From the NCBI GenBank assembly GCA_013397115.1, contig VWZW01002761.1, positions 199,870-263,869 of the forward strand: a stretch of DNA of 64,000 bases, read 5' to 3'. Position 1 is the stretch's first letter. Every line of letters begins with the position of its first letter. This DNA is from Edolisoma coerulescens. Its lineage: Eukaryota; Chordata; Aves; Passeriformes; Campephagidae. Both the position numbers and the translations under genes were made by a program. Below the pieces are notes generated by a model that worked only from the letters and a program-made list of their open reading frames with translations, made no database searches and had not been told where the DNA came from. Positions 35,201 to 47,594 of this stretch are shown piece by piece.

Positions 35201-36972
35201 CTCCATATCTGTGGAAGGTTTGAGACCGACTTCTTGAGCCTGTACCCACTTATGCTTGGTGCCTCTCTGATCTGGTGAGTGAATTTCCCTTTGTTCATCC
35301 TTACAGGAGTCAGCAAAAGAGTGATCTGTTTTACTGCATTAAACAGACTAAGGAAAATGGCACGTTGTAGTTCTCAGCCAAAACCTTAGTACAGAGAGAA
35401 AACTCTGGGAAGATCAAGTTGCAGGAAGATTAAATCTGCAGGTAGGTGCTGTGAAGTAATGGGTTGGGCTGTCCAGTTATGGGCTAGTCATTGAAATGGA
35501 TGAAAGTGGAAGTGTAGCTGTTGCTTTTGCCCATGATGGGCCTCATATAGACTCCGGCATAAATTTCAAGTATAACTACAAGTCATCTCCTCCAAAAAAC
35601 ATCTGGAAAATGCACACAGCGATATGATTTGTTGGTTATTTATTTATGAAGATGCACATGTCTGTAAACAGTTCTGCTTCAAGGCATGAGCCCACAGGTG
35701 TCAGCTGATAAGACTTTGATCCACCAGTGAAGAACAGGGATTTCATAAAGTCTCTGTACAGGCTGTTCTCTAGTAGATATCAAATTCCCAGCCTGTTTTA
35801 AGGAGGGCACTGGGCACATCTTTTCTCAGAGCAATCAGATGCTTTTCTGGAGAGTATTCCAGCTGTCTCAAGAAGCAGTTGCTTTACATGGTAAGATAGT
35901 GGCTGCAGTACAAGACAGTCAGACCTGTCAGTACAGCCTGATGATCTGTCACACGTACTGAGAGTCCATTCAAACTTTCTACTCCATGGAGCCTGGAGAA
36001 CTGCTCTTTTGTTCGTGTTTTTCTTCTGGAACTGAAGAAGCTCTGAAGGCTGATGATAGCTCAAAACATCTTTGCTTCTTTTTGGCTTCAGGGCAATCTG
36101 TCCTGTAAGCAACTGTCAGGAAAGTGTTCCCAATCTACACTGGGTTGCTTTGTCCGCTCCCACATCCCTCTTACATTACTGCAGGGATGGAGGCATTTTG
36201 GACATCTTTAAGGTGTCAAGGACTATATTCTGACACAAATACTTGGGTTGAATATTTTTCCATCAAGGAGCTAAGACTCAGTGGAGATATTGAGGACAGT
36301 AGCACCACATTTAGGATATCTGAATGTGTCCCCTTGCTGCTTAAGCAATGAATCACTTTATAAAATCATTAGTATGTAAGAAACCACTTACTCTCTCTGG
36401 TCAGCACGTATTCACACAGATCAATGAGATTGTTGATGGAAAATTATTCACTGGAAGCAGTAAGGGGCTGTCAGTTGGGTGCTAAATGTACAGAATTCAG
36501 TTTTGAAAGAAAAGGATCAGGAAGACACCTGTGTTATAAAAACAGATCACATTTTATAATGAACATTGAAACCACACACTAGCCTAATCAAAGTAATTAG
36601 ACAGCAGTGAGGAAGACAAATACCAATTCTGAATACTTATTTTAGTCTAAAGGCAAAGATATCTCCTTGTTATGCTGAGATTTTTAAGCTGTATCAGAAA
36701 AATGACAACTCCTGTAAAATTTTATGAGATTCCAAAATCATTAAAGGAAAGTGGCAGAAAATGAAATTCAAATACAAAGAACAGACTTTACATGACTTGA
36801 TGTGAATGCATCCACTCCTAAATTAAAATCAAATGCCACCTAATTAGGAGGTTGTAAAAATACCCCTGCTCTGCAAAGTTTTCAAAGATATTTTCTAACT
36901 GCTGAGACTGAAACAGTATTTCTTTGGTGAAAAATAAGGCAATTACATCCCTGTTCAGCTGCCCTTGTCAAG
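32204..36972. other. unique DNA, no gene seen
   Basis: No confident element. Modestly GC-richer patches occur at 32.93-33.30 kb. Short overlapping frames on both strands there look like chance frames. A TTTA run lies at 33730-33749. Confidence 0.45.
33730..33749. repeat. (TTTA)n microsatellite
   Basis: About five TTTA units. Simple repeat. Confidence 0.85.
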
Positions 36973-37246
36973 ACGATGGAGACAGCCTCTTCTTGGCTGA
37001 GCAACAGGACAAGAGGCGATGAGCAGAAACTGATGCTCAGGAAGTTCCACCTGAACATGAGGAAGAAATTAGTTACTGAGGATAACAGGAACAGGTTGCA
37101 GAGAGGTTGTGGGTCTTCTTACCTGGAAATACTCAAAAGCTGACTGGAAACAATTCTGAATAATGTGCACTAAGAAACCCTTCTTGAGTAGGGACTAGAT
37201 GACCTCCAGTGGTCCCTTCCAACCTTAACCATTCTGTGATTCTGTC
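36973..37246 (+). mobile_element. CR1 LINE, 3' UTR fragment (~270 bp)
   Basis: The order is clear: CAACAGGACAAGAGGCGATG, CAGGAAGTTCCACCTGAAC, ATGAGGAAGAAATTAGTTAC, AGGAACAGGTTGCAGAGAGG, then GGGACTAGATGACCTCCAG, TCCCTTCCAACCTTAACC and the tail ATTCTGTGATTCTGTC. It is 5'-truncated with the 3' tail retained. Only short remnants of the RT C-terminus are left and no protein is made. Confidence 0.95.
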
Positions 37247-40200
37247 ATTTTGGCTTGCAGAGGAAAAGTGAAGCTCCAAGAAAGCTTCCAGCTCATGGCT
37301 GGAGTTTGGGAAATCAAAGCAGAGACATCAGCAGAGATATTCCAGTAAAATTTCAGAAGTGTGAAGAATATGTAGAGGTATTGTCTTTAGCTGGAATGAA
37401 TGGCCCAGGGTGACAGGCGAGGAATGTGATGCAAAGAATGAAACAGTGCCCCTAATTCAGTGTTTAACCTTGCCCGACTTCAGGGCTCAGGGATTTTGAG
37501 TGTTCTGGCTTCAGGTCATCCTGCATCTGTAAAACTTGCTTGATAGCTGTGTCACTGGTCCATGACCACTCAGTCATCTGTAACCTAAAGAACTCATTTC
37601 CCACAGTCTAAATGGGGATTTCTTCAGTGCTTAACCTCAAACATCCAATTTTAAAAACACTTGAGTCTGATCTTTTTTTTTCCTGCAGGCTGCTCCATTT
37701 GCTGTTTTGGTTATATTCTCTGATAATATTTATTTCATTCTGAGGAGATATTTAGTATATGGACAGATGCAGACAAATCTCTTCTTTGTCTATGACGTTC
37801 AGGTGACTCCTGACCATGGCATGTAATCACAGATGTGACTATCAGCGATTTTATTTTCCTCCTCTGAAAAATATAATCTAATTGAAATGTGTGTAATGTA
37901 TGCCTGTAAAATGGAAAAGTGAAAATAGGTCTGAAGGTGAATCAAATGCTGATGCCAAATTCTACCAATTCAACCAAAATTTTGCAATTATTATATGCAG
38001 AAAGTGTTCGGTATAGTTTTCCATTTTCATCTTCACCTTATTTTTCCTAACTTTGGATCTCTCTCTTTTAACGGACACATGAAACAGACATATGAAACCT
38101 GCAGGATGTACAGGCTGTAAGTACAAAAACTTTGGTTTGTTTTGAACCTTCGCAGTAATCTAATCATGTTTCTTTATAATGTTTCTTTGCAGTCAAACAA
38201 CTAACTTATGCTGTAGTTGCAGAAACAGATAATACATTTTTATTAGTAATTATTTAGTATGATGTTCTGCATTATTTTGAAACAGCAGGAAACTTCTTTG
38301 AGAAACTTGTTTGAAAAATGAATCACAGAAGAAAAACATTGTTCATCAGCTTCTTCTTTCTCATCAAAGAAAAATATTTTTTTGGTGAAAAAAAGAAGTC
38401 ATCACTTTCTAGTCACTCAGGCAAGGATAATATTTTTTCTTATCTTTTTTTTTCCTTTTTCCAATTAATTTTATAGTCCCAATATCCTTGGATAACAATT
38501 ACCTACTGAGATGGGCAAAAATGGGGTTTCTTGAAATACCACCTATATAAAAATAATATTTGACCACAATTTTATGGTTTTTTTTAAATAGTCTTGCTAT
38601 TTCCATAATACAGAAATTAATCAATTGTAATCTCATCCCTTCTATTGCTGAGTTAGCTTCTATGTTTATAGACAAAGGAAAAGAATCTTCCCTCTTCCCT
38701 TCCAATATACTCAAAAGCTTGTGTCATTTAAGTGGAAATAATGTTTGTACTGTGAATGACCCTTGCAACAAGATCATAGAAAAGGACTGTGCAATAACAA
38801 ACACCAGATTAAAAAAATGCAAAACAGCAAAACCAGTCTGGTTTCCCCAACAGAATTTTTGTTTTTCAGAGGAACCTTGAGAAGCTGCTTACTGCTCAGT
38901 TTTCCAGCTATTTATTGCTGAATATATTATTTTACACAGGATGCACACACCACTTCCTGATGCCCATGCAGCAACCATTAAATCCAGCAGAGTTTATCAA
39001 TGGTAACATAGAAGCCAGCCATGGGACTCGCTTTGGGTTTCCTACCAATATTAAAGTGATGCTATAAAAGTATTATACAGGAAAGAAATACAAATAGAAG
39101 TGGACTAAAATAAGGTTGCCTCTACCTCTATGACTTGCAAGATGACCAGCACAGAAGCATATTCTAGTTTTTCAGAGCTGGAAGACAAATTTTGATTGCA
39201 AAGAGAACCCCTTGTCTTGTTAATGAATGATGACTCTTGCAGAATGAAACAGAAAAATGAATCTACTAAAATGTGGAAATGTAATGATCCATTAGAAAGC
39301 CCCCAACTTTACAAATACTTAAAACATATGAACTGTTGTAAATGAGAGCATCTAAGTGCTTTGGACTTTGGAGATGACAAAAGCAACCCCATGTTGGATG
39401 TGTGAACTCAAGCTATTAATCCTGTTCTGACAAATATTATAGCTGGCCTGCTTTATTCCCTGAAACTGAGCAAAGGGTAAAAGGTGAAAATGAGGAAACA
39501 TGGCTTTTGCACATTCATTTGCATATTGCTAATTGAGAATTTCCACCCTGCAAGCAGCCATGTAACCTGCCAGACCCAATTCCCCAAGTACTAATTAAAT
39601 CAACCATGAGCAACATGATCTTTTAAATTTTCTGGTGTGTATAACAATGAGAAGTGTAAAACTAAACATACATAGTTAACTGAAGTATCTGCTGTAAGGG
39701 TTTTGAACTATACTCAGAACAAAATTTTCCAAGTACTGGGAAGAAAATCCAGGCTGTGCTGGAAAGAACATCTCAGTTCTTCTGGCCACTCAGCTCCACT
39801 GCCATGGAAGAATGGAAGGTGAACAGGCTGTTGTGCAGTTCCTTTGGTACTGTAATGATCACAGAAGCATTTTGTGGCATAGCCATCCTTTCTGTGAAGG
39901 GTGTTAAGGACCTTCCAAGGTGTCTTAGATTCATGTCCTTATGTCACCTCCATGCTCTCCACCTGCCGCCTTTTTTATTCCTGCCACCACTGCTGTTGAT
40001 GCACTTGAAACCTCCTTTATACATGAGTTTTCTTCTCCAGACTTGCATATCATGAATAGTTTCTAAGGGACATGGTAAGTGAACTGTGTCTACTGAGCTC
40101 AGGAGTGACGGGTGCAAGTTAAAATAAGATTTGTATTTCTTTCCATAATTTTGATGGGTTCTTTTGTTCTTTCTGTTATTTTTCTAAAACAAAGGAGCAC

Positions 40201-40424
40201 AGAACATTAGAAGCAACTTGAATATGTAGAATTTGCCCTTTCATATTTGCTTATTCTTGGTAGATGTGTTTATTAGGGATCTAGGTATATGCTTGCAATA
40301 TATATCTATGCAAAAAGAGAAAAAAAAAACCTACAAAAAAACCCCAGAAAATTGATAAACGTGGGTTTCCTTATCCATGTCCCTGATTTTATTTAACCTT
40401 CTAGGCTCTGGGTAACAGAACAAA
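37247..40424. other. unique DNA, no gene seen
   Basis: About 3 kb without recognisable mobile DNA. It contains an AT-rich block with an octamer-type motif near 39.5 kb (listed separately). A pyrimidine-rich acceptor-like site near 37.68 kb has no matching donor. A 34-nt acceptor-donor pair at 40041-40074 has stops in every frame and shows how often such pairs arise by chance. Confidence 0.45.
39505..39605. promoter_or_regulatory. possible enhancer: octamer and homeodomain core motifs
   Basis: It contains the octamer ATTTGCAT (39518-39525), a TGCTAATTG motif just after it, and ACTAATTAAATC near 39.6 kb, in DNA free of recognisable repeats. These are core sites for POU and homeodomain factors. 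Motif density alone is weak evidence in AT-rich DNA, and conservation could not be checked. Confidence 0.2.
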
Positions 40425-40818
40425 GTCACAGAACTGCAGAATGGCCTGGGTTGGAAGGGACTTAAAGACCATCTACTTCCACCCGCTGTGCCATGGGCAG
40501 ATACACCCCTCGCTAGACCAGGTTGCTCAGAGCTTCCAACGCAGCCTTAAACGCTTCCCAGGATGGGGCATCCACAACATTTGCAACCTGTTCTGGTGTC
40601 TCACTATCCTCACAGTAAAGAATTTTATCCTATTATCTAGTATAAACCTACTGTCTTTCAATCTGAAGCCATTCCCCCTCATTCTGTCACTACATGCTCT
40701 TCTAAATAGTCTCTCCATCACTCTTGTAGGCTCCCTTTCAGGTACTGGGAGGCTGTAATTCAGTTACAATGAAGCCTTCTCCAGGCTGAACAATCCCAGT
40801 TCTCTTAGCCTTTCAATC
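40425..40818 (-). mobile_element. CR1 LINE, 3'-end fragment (~390 bp, minus strand)
   Basis: On plus it starts with AGTCACAGAACTGCAG and GGTTGGAAGGGACTTAAAG, then CTAGACCAGGTTGCTCAGAG, GGGGCATCCACAACATT, GCATTCCCCCTC-like and TCACTACATGCTCTTC blocks, and ends in CTCCAGGCTGAACAATCCC. This is the normal order for a minus-strand CR1 covering the 3' UTR and the last RT codons. The 105-codon plus-strand frame through it is the antisense of CR1 and not a gene. Confidence 0.95.
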
Positions 40819-43800
40819 AATCTTCTTAGCCTTTAAACTAAGCTGAGTTGTCCAATGCAGATGACAGTAGTTTCCTTACAACATTTCGAGGTGGATTTCA
40901 CTCAGGATACTTCTGCTTTGCATTCTAAAACTGTTTCTCCTCTGTAACAAGTTGTGTTGAACCTGAGTGTCACTGGTAATTTTAATGACCACTCTTTTTC
41001 CTTGGTAGTTTTGAAAACACATTTTAAGAGTGAATGGTCCAAGCTTTGCCTTATAATGATCATTGGAAAGCTGTTTCTCTACTGCGATTAGTTAAATTGT
41101 TGTTTTTACTGGCTCAAAACAATGAAAGAAAACTTTTAGACTGTCTGATTGCTCTTGTAAATGGTCAGTTTCTCTGTGGTGTGGCATAACTAACACATTA
41201 TAGATATAAAATATCAAATGCACATTTAAAATGAAAAAATGCCAGTTTGATCATAAATAAATGCAAAAAACTAACATCCATGAGCTGGAAAACAGTCCCT
41301 ATTGATTTCAGAACATGACCGGTTCTATGAGATGGAAAGAAAACTCTTAATCATGCTGCTTGAAAGTACACTTCTAAGATTATTTTTCAACCTCTTCACA
41401 ACACTTCTATGGCTTTTAGTACAGCCTTGATCTAGTGAGTGCAGTCAGCATGTATTCAATTAAAAGAGCTCAGAGACCAGGGATATACTCTGACCATGGC
41501 CTTTTTTTCTTTTTTTTTCCCCCCTTTCCTTTTCTAAAAAGTGCTGAATGGAAATGGGCATTTGGTTAACAGGGAATAATATTTCTGGTTCTTGCTTGGT
41601 CATTATAGAATTAGTCTGGCTTCCAAAAGGTTAACAGCAAGTGGCTTAAATCCTAGAAGAGGGTTAAGATGTGATCTGGCATACCAAGGATCAAGAATTC
41701 GAGAGAGAAAAAGGCAGAGAGATGACTGAAATAGCTTATGTAACACGAGAGTATTGCATGAGTAAAGTAAGGATTTAAATGCAAGTGCATTAACAGAGCA
41801 TAAGGATGTTAATTGTGTATGGACAGTGGTGGATGCACAGTAAAGAGGAAGGAATATGTAAGAAACAAAAAGGTGCATGTTCACTGTGATGCTGGTTCTC
41901 TATAATTTTTGTGTAATACTTTTTTAAAATCTCAAATGAAAAAAACTCCCCAAAACACCAAACCTAAAACACTGAAGATAGCATACAAACCAGAGAGATA
42001 TGCTTGAGGCTACAGGTGAGTGTATCAGGAAGAAGTCCAAAAGATAGAGGAAATTGAGGAAACATACTGATGTGAGTTTATTACGCTTCAAAACTTACGG
42101 AGAAGACAAAAAAAGGAGCTGGTTTTAAGCCTACCATGACAATAACAATTTTCTATCTTAAAAAGGTACTTTTATGCTAAAGCAACTTAGAGAAAATGAA
42201 GGCGGAGAGGTGTATTGAAACGATATATATTGGTCTCTAGGACTCTGAGAGATGGTCACTCTGGGAAACCAGACACTCTATAAGGCCTTTAATTTACATT
42301 AGCAACAAGGAGAAAAAAAATGCCATACCCTATACAATGAGGTACATTATAGGGCCATTTTGTTTTCCAGAAGCTGCCCAGCTCTTTGAAAAACGGTAGT
42401 ATTCTGGGTTTTGGTTTTGGGGCTTTTTTTGCTAAAGCCCAGAGTAATTTTCATTTGTACAAGAAAGACAAAGGTAGAACAGCAAATGATTTCATAACCA
42501 CCTTCTGCAACCTATTTCACTGCTGTGGCTCTGGAGAGATGAGCAAGACCCTAGAGGCACTAACCTCATTAACTGATTGTTGCTCAATCTTACATCAGAT
42601 TCTGAAAGGACACCAGCTTTAGATTACAGGTAGCCAACCACACAGCCCTCCACGGTTTATACATTAGGAGGCAGTATTGGGTTTGTTTGAGAGTAAAGAG
42701 GAATTCAGCAGAGAAGGCAGTCTTTCCTGATATAATTTACAAGTTTGTAAGTAAAGTGTGCTGCAGCAGGGCCAGTACTAAGAATCAATATGCAGTTGAT
42801 AACCAGAAAGAACCTACAGAGTTTATAACAAAACATGCAAAAGTTATGCTAGTGTGTGCCCAAAGAGTACAGGCAGCCTCAGGAGCCTTGTTTCACTGCA
42901 TCCAGGTGACTGTGGGGAGGACAAGCACAGAGAGAAGAAAAGGGCAATTTCTCTTCCTTCCTCCTTCTGCTCTTGGAGAAAAAAATGAATGTAAATTGTA
43001 TTAAATAATTGAATTGCTGCTGAAATCCTTTCCCAGTTAAATGAAGAAATTCAAACAACCTTCACCTCCCAAATGGCCAAACATCCCTTTTTGAAATCTT
43101 TGTGAATATATTGTGCATATGCCTATGCCCCCATTTTTGGTTTGTTTCTCTGTCTGTCTGCACGCATCTATTTTCATAAGAAAGAATGTAGGTGGTTGAA
43201 TAAGAACAAATTTTTGTTTATTCCTCTTTAGTGTTTTCCACCTACAGCCTATCCTTCATGTCCTTCAGAAAAGAAGGTTGCATATTTGTGTGTAGTGCTT
43301 AATGAGAAAATACATCCTTGCATATGATATGCTCTGCTTCCTGTCATGTACTCATTATTCTCTTTGAGTTTACCAGTGTTTTTTGGTTTATAGATTCATG
43401 ATTAATTTATTCTCAATCTACAAGAAAGCCCTTTTAATTCCAAGAAGTGGGTTAGATGAATTACCAGACACTATTTTATTTGGCCTGCTTATCTACTGGA
43501 ATGATTTGCAATTATCATCCCTTGCCTTTCCTGAGTGGAAAAGAAATCAACTGTTTAATTTAGTGAGAGACGGGGAATGTTTTGCAGATTTTAGGATTTC
43601 TAGCAGGATGGAGTCCCAGGCAGCAAAGAACGGTGTCAGGAGGAAAACTGTCCTGGATTGGCACTGCTGCTGCTTTGAGAGCAAATGGAAGAGGGTAGAC
43701 TGTCTGTGCTAGCATCAAAACGTTTAAGGACACCATGCAAGGCCAAGCTTGTGGAGTTTGCACTGCCCTGGGGCGCCCACGGCTACCGGCAGTCCCACTG

Positions 43801-46800
43801 GTGGATACGCTGGACATGCAGGTGTCTGGCACACAGCCAATGGAAACCTTGGCTGTCAGCAGGAACTGCTTTTACTCATCTGCTTCTTAAGCTGAAAGAA
43901 ACTTGCGTGTTGAGCGAATTCTGACTGCGTTGGTGCTTACTCTCAATGTACTCAACTCTCTGTCTGTTGGATGGAACTGCAGACACTGTGTGGATGCCGA
44001 TCAAGCGAGGAGGCAAAGTCAAAACCTCAGCATAACGGACCAGTGTGTGTTATGCCATTTGGAAGCTGAATCTGCCAGGCAAACATTTCCAAACCTGTTT
44101 TGGTGGTTTCAGATACAAATGTTACGACAACTGTGAATCAATCATTTATGAGCAAAAAGAGCACTGAGTGAGAATTTGGGACACCTGTGACCTATTCCCA
44201 GCTCTGCCTGTTCTCTGCTCCAAAGTTTTATCTGTATAGTTTGTAATTTCTTCCTGCATGTTTATACAAAGCCTGGAAAAGGCAGTTTAGTTTTGGTGTG
44301 GTGCCCTCCAGTGCTTCTGTAAATAATCTTGCTGAGTTATGAGAGTATGCAGTGCAGAGGCGTGTGGACTTAGGAAGGGTAGGACAGGAAGCAAGTGTGA
44401 AGACTTTACATATCCAGTATACAGTTGCATATGGGTGAGTAGAAAACATACCCTTGTCTGACTTTGTGCTTCCAGAACCCAATGCTGTCATCTGAAGGGA
44501 GAAATGGCAGCGTAGTTAGTGTAATTTGCCACTAAATGTTTGCATGAGTCTTGCATACAGAGGAAGAATCATATGACATATGCTTAGGAGTACATGTTTC
44601 CTTTGGGAAATTTCAGTCCTATTAACAATTTTGAGGTCACATAATGTTACAGCTGCATTAAGAATTCATGGTTGGATGAAAGAAAATAGGTATCTTGCCC
44701 GGATTTGTAGTATCTTAAAAAACAAGAGATATTTTATTCATTCATCTCTATGAAAATAAAAACAAGCCTGTCTCTTTTTCACCACGAAGATAAATTGATA
44801 GTGCTTTTAAACTACTACCAGTGAGAACAAGGGAGAAGTAGGAACAGGTCTAAAACTTTAAATACTGAGAAAAGCATTTAACAATCACACTCATCTGCTT
44901 GAGGCAGGTGTAGCTAATAAGGAGGAAAGGAAGGAACAGCTGTATCTTGGATAAAGGCTCCTCGGCCGTACCAAGATAAATAGCTAACAGCTGGTTTCCC
45001 ACAAGGGGTAACTTTGCTGTAATGCCTCTGTTTCTGCTCTCTTGCCTAGATGAACCTTAGGCCAAAGGGAAGATGTGTTTATACATCATGGAGACAGATG
45101 CTTTCATCCTTGAAGATGATAATTTGTCCTGGCTGTGGAAAATTAGTTCTCATTGGTCACATTGGGAGTGGACACAGATGTTTTGTATTATGGTGTGCAA
45201 ACTCACACTACTTATTAGGGTAGCAATGCAGCATAGATTTTCTAGACATGAAAAATAGGGAGTAGGGAATGTGCTTCTTCATGCAGTTAAATTCTGGGTT
45301 TTTGTATAATTTATGAAGGTTTGCAAGATATTTTTTTAAAGAGATTATGAGGAGGAGAGAGAGTTTCACTGGATGCTTTACCATTCTTTCCAATTTTGCA
45401 GCTGATATCCTGACATGAACACAATATTAATCATAGTAGGGCTAAAATTACAAATGTAAGATACTTCAGCTAAATGGAAAGGACAGTCTCTCACTGCCAA
45501 GGAATTGATGAGGACCTCAAAGGGGATGATAAGCTCTGTACAGGGCTCATCTTCCTGTCTTATTTTCTCTGCAAATGAGTCCTTTTCTGCTGACTTGTGT
45601 TGCAAGTCTTGGGTTCTGTCATCAAACCTGCAAGTAACATCTAGTTTCATTTTCAAGAAAACTGTCTGAATATGGACATTTAGTAGAGTTTGCAAGGCAT
45701 AATATTGGGGTTTTTATGCCTCCTCCCCTTCATGGAAAATGCTGAAAGGTCCAATCCAAATTTTAGCTTGTGCTGTTCTTTCTTTTCTGCCTGATACTTA
45801 TTGTTATCGGTACGTGAATGAGTTTTTTCCTGTCTCTGGAGCTGACCTGGAAAAAAAAATTGTTCTTCTGGGTGCATTATTAACATGCCCTACAGATCTC
45901 AGAACTGATTCTAGGATTGATGCTTTTCAAGGCTATTTTTGAAGGCTGTTTCAAATTAAACACTTGTTTTTCTTCCCCAGCACGTACTGTAAAACAACAC
46001 ACATCTTCATGGGACTTCTTCACGTATACTAAGTCTTGAGAATTTTTCAGAGTCTTAATTTTGCATTTATTTCCATAATTATTACAACAAGCTTATTAAA
46101 ATAGGAATACAGATGATGACATACACAGTTACTTGATATGTTTGGGTTATAGCACCTATCCTAACACACCGTGAGTACAATATTTATTTCCAAATTTTAG
46201 CTGAAAACCTAATTATGTAATTATAAAGTGATAGATACAGGCAAATCTGATACAACACAAGTTTTGCCAACAGAACTTGCCATGACAAAGAAATGTGAAA
46301 GAGCTTAAGAGACTTTCCAGTAAATCTTTCCAATGTAATTATTTTTCAAGAGCTCTGCTGCAGAGAAAATATATACCTCCTCCTAGAGTATCATCTGAGG
46401 TTTGCCAAGAAGAATTGGTAATTTTTATATGAAAAGTATGAGATAGAGAGAATTTTCATTGCATCTATCAATTTGAAATCTTTCATACATTTTCATTTTA
46501 ATGGCAAATGAATATAATTTTTTTTCTGCTTTTCAGATTTCATAAAAGTTTGTTTAAGCCCAAATTTTACACTGAATTATAAATGCAAACATTGGGCCCT
46601 TATTTTGTAAGGCAATTTTTCTTTAATGTTAACTTTTGATTTTATTAGCTAGGTTGTATCTACACATTACAAACTATATTCACCTGAAATGTAGCTTTGA
46701 GCCCCAAATAGTAGGATCTTATTATCTGCTCTGCTTTATCTTACATCCTGTTCCTTCATATTCCTGAACATACAGAAGTCAATGGGAACAGAGACTGTAA

Positions 46801-47008
46801 TTAATGCCAACGTGACCTGACACATTCAGTGCAATGCAACTGTTGCTGAGTCAGAATATAATGTACATAACAAAGTTAATATAAAGAAAAATCAAATTGA
46901 AAAAGAACATTTTATCCAAAAAGCAAATTTCCAGCTTTTTCTTCGTACCAAGGTTTATTTTTTTCATAAATATTGGCTTGCTTTTCTCATTACATACTTC
47001 TCATTTTT
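40819..47008. other. unique DNA, no gene seen
   Basis: About 6 kb with no recognisable element. Open frames at 42386-42622, 42687-43004 and 43383-43712 (plus) show no family signature. The 43.6-43.9 kb part is somewhat GC-richer than its surroundings, without a splice or promoter pattern that I can support. An imperfect inverted repeat lies near 44.96 kb. Confidence 0.45.
44938..44985. other. imperfect inverted repeat
   Basis: Arms AGCTGTATCTTGG and CCAAGATAAATAGCT can pair, with an 8-bp perfect core (TATCTTGG/CCAAGATA) and a GC-richer loop holding CTCGGCCG. It may be chance or a small element remnant. Confidence 0.45.
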
Positions 47009-47594
47009 TGTGTAGTTTAACCTCAGCTGACAACTCACCCCCACACAATCACTTGTTCATTCTCTCCTGGTGGGACAGGGGAGGAGGAATTGGAAGGGCA
47101 AAAGTGGGAAAACTCATAGGTTGAGATAAAGACAGTTTAATAGGGAAAACTAAAGCTACGCAAGCAATCAAAACAAGGCAAGGAATTAACTCACCATTTC
47201 CCGTGGACAAGCAGGTGTTCAGACATCTCCAGGACAGCAAGGCTCCATCATGCATAACAGTGACCTAGGAAGGCAAATGCCATCACTCTGAACAACCCCC
47301 TCTTCCTTCTTCTTCCCTGCAGTTTATCTGCCGAGCACGGCACCTTATGGTCTGGAATAGTGCTGGGGTCAGCTGTTCTGGCTGTGTCCCTTCCCAACTC
47401 CTTGTGCGCCCCAGCCCCCTCGCTGGTGGGGTGTGTGAGGAGCTCAAAAGGCCCTGGCTCTGTGTGAGCACTGCTCAGCAATAACAAACCCATCCCTGTG
47501 TTATCAATGCTGTTTCCCAACACAATTCCAAAACACAGACCCATGGTAGCAACTACAAAGAACCTTAACTCTATCAGGGCCAAAACAGACACTG
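47009..47594 (-). mobile_element. solo LTR, avian ERVL-type (minus strand)
   Basis: On plus it starts with TGTGTAGTTTAACCTCAGC (reverse complement of the LTR 3' end). It then carries GGTTGAGATAAAGACAGTTT with a minus-strand ATTAAA signal near 47136-47141, CAGACATCTCCAGGACAGC, AAGGCTCCATCATGC, CCATCACTCTGAACAACCCC, CCCTTCCCAACTCCTTGTGC, GAGCACTGCTCAGCAATAAC and AACTCTATCAGGGCCAAAAC. This is a near full-length avian ERVL LTR of about 585 bp, less diverged than the copy at 15 kb. No gag-pol interior is present, so it is a solo LTR. The minus-strand 114-codon frame here is LTR sequence and not a gene. Confidence 0.93.

Noticed and set aside
40041..40074. 34-nt acceptor-donor pair as a microexon.
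   Set aside because: Stops in all frames and too short. It is kept as an example of how common chance pairs are.
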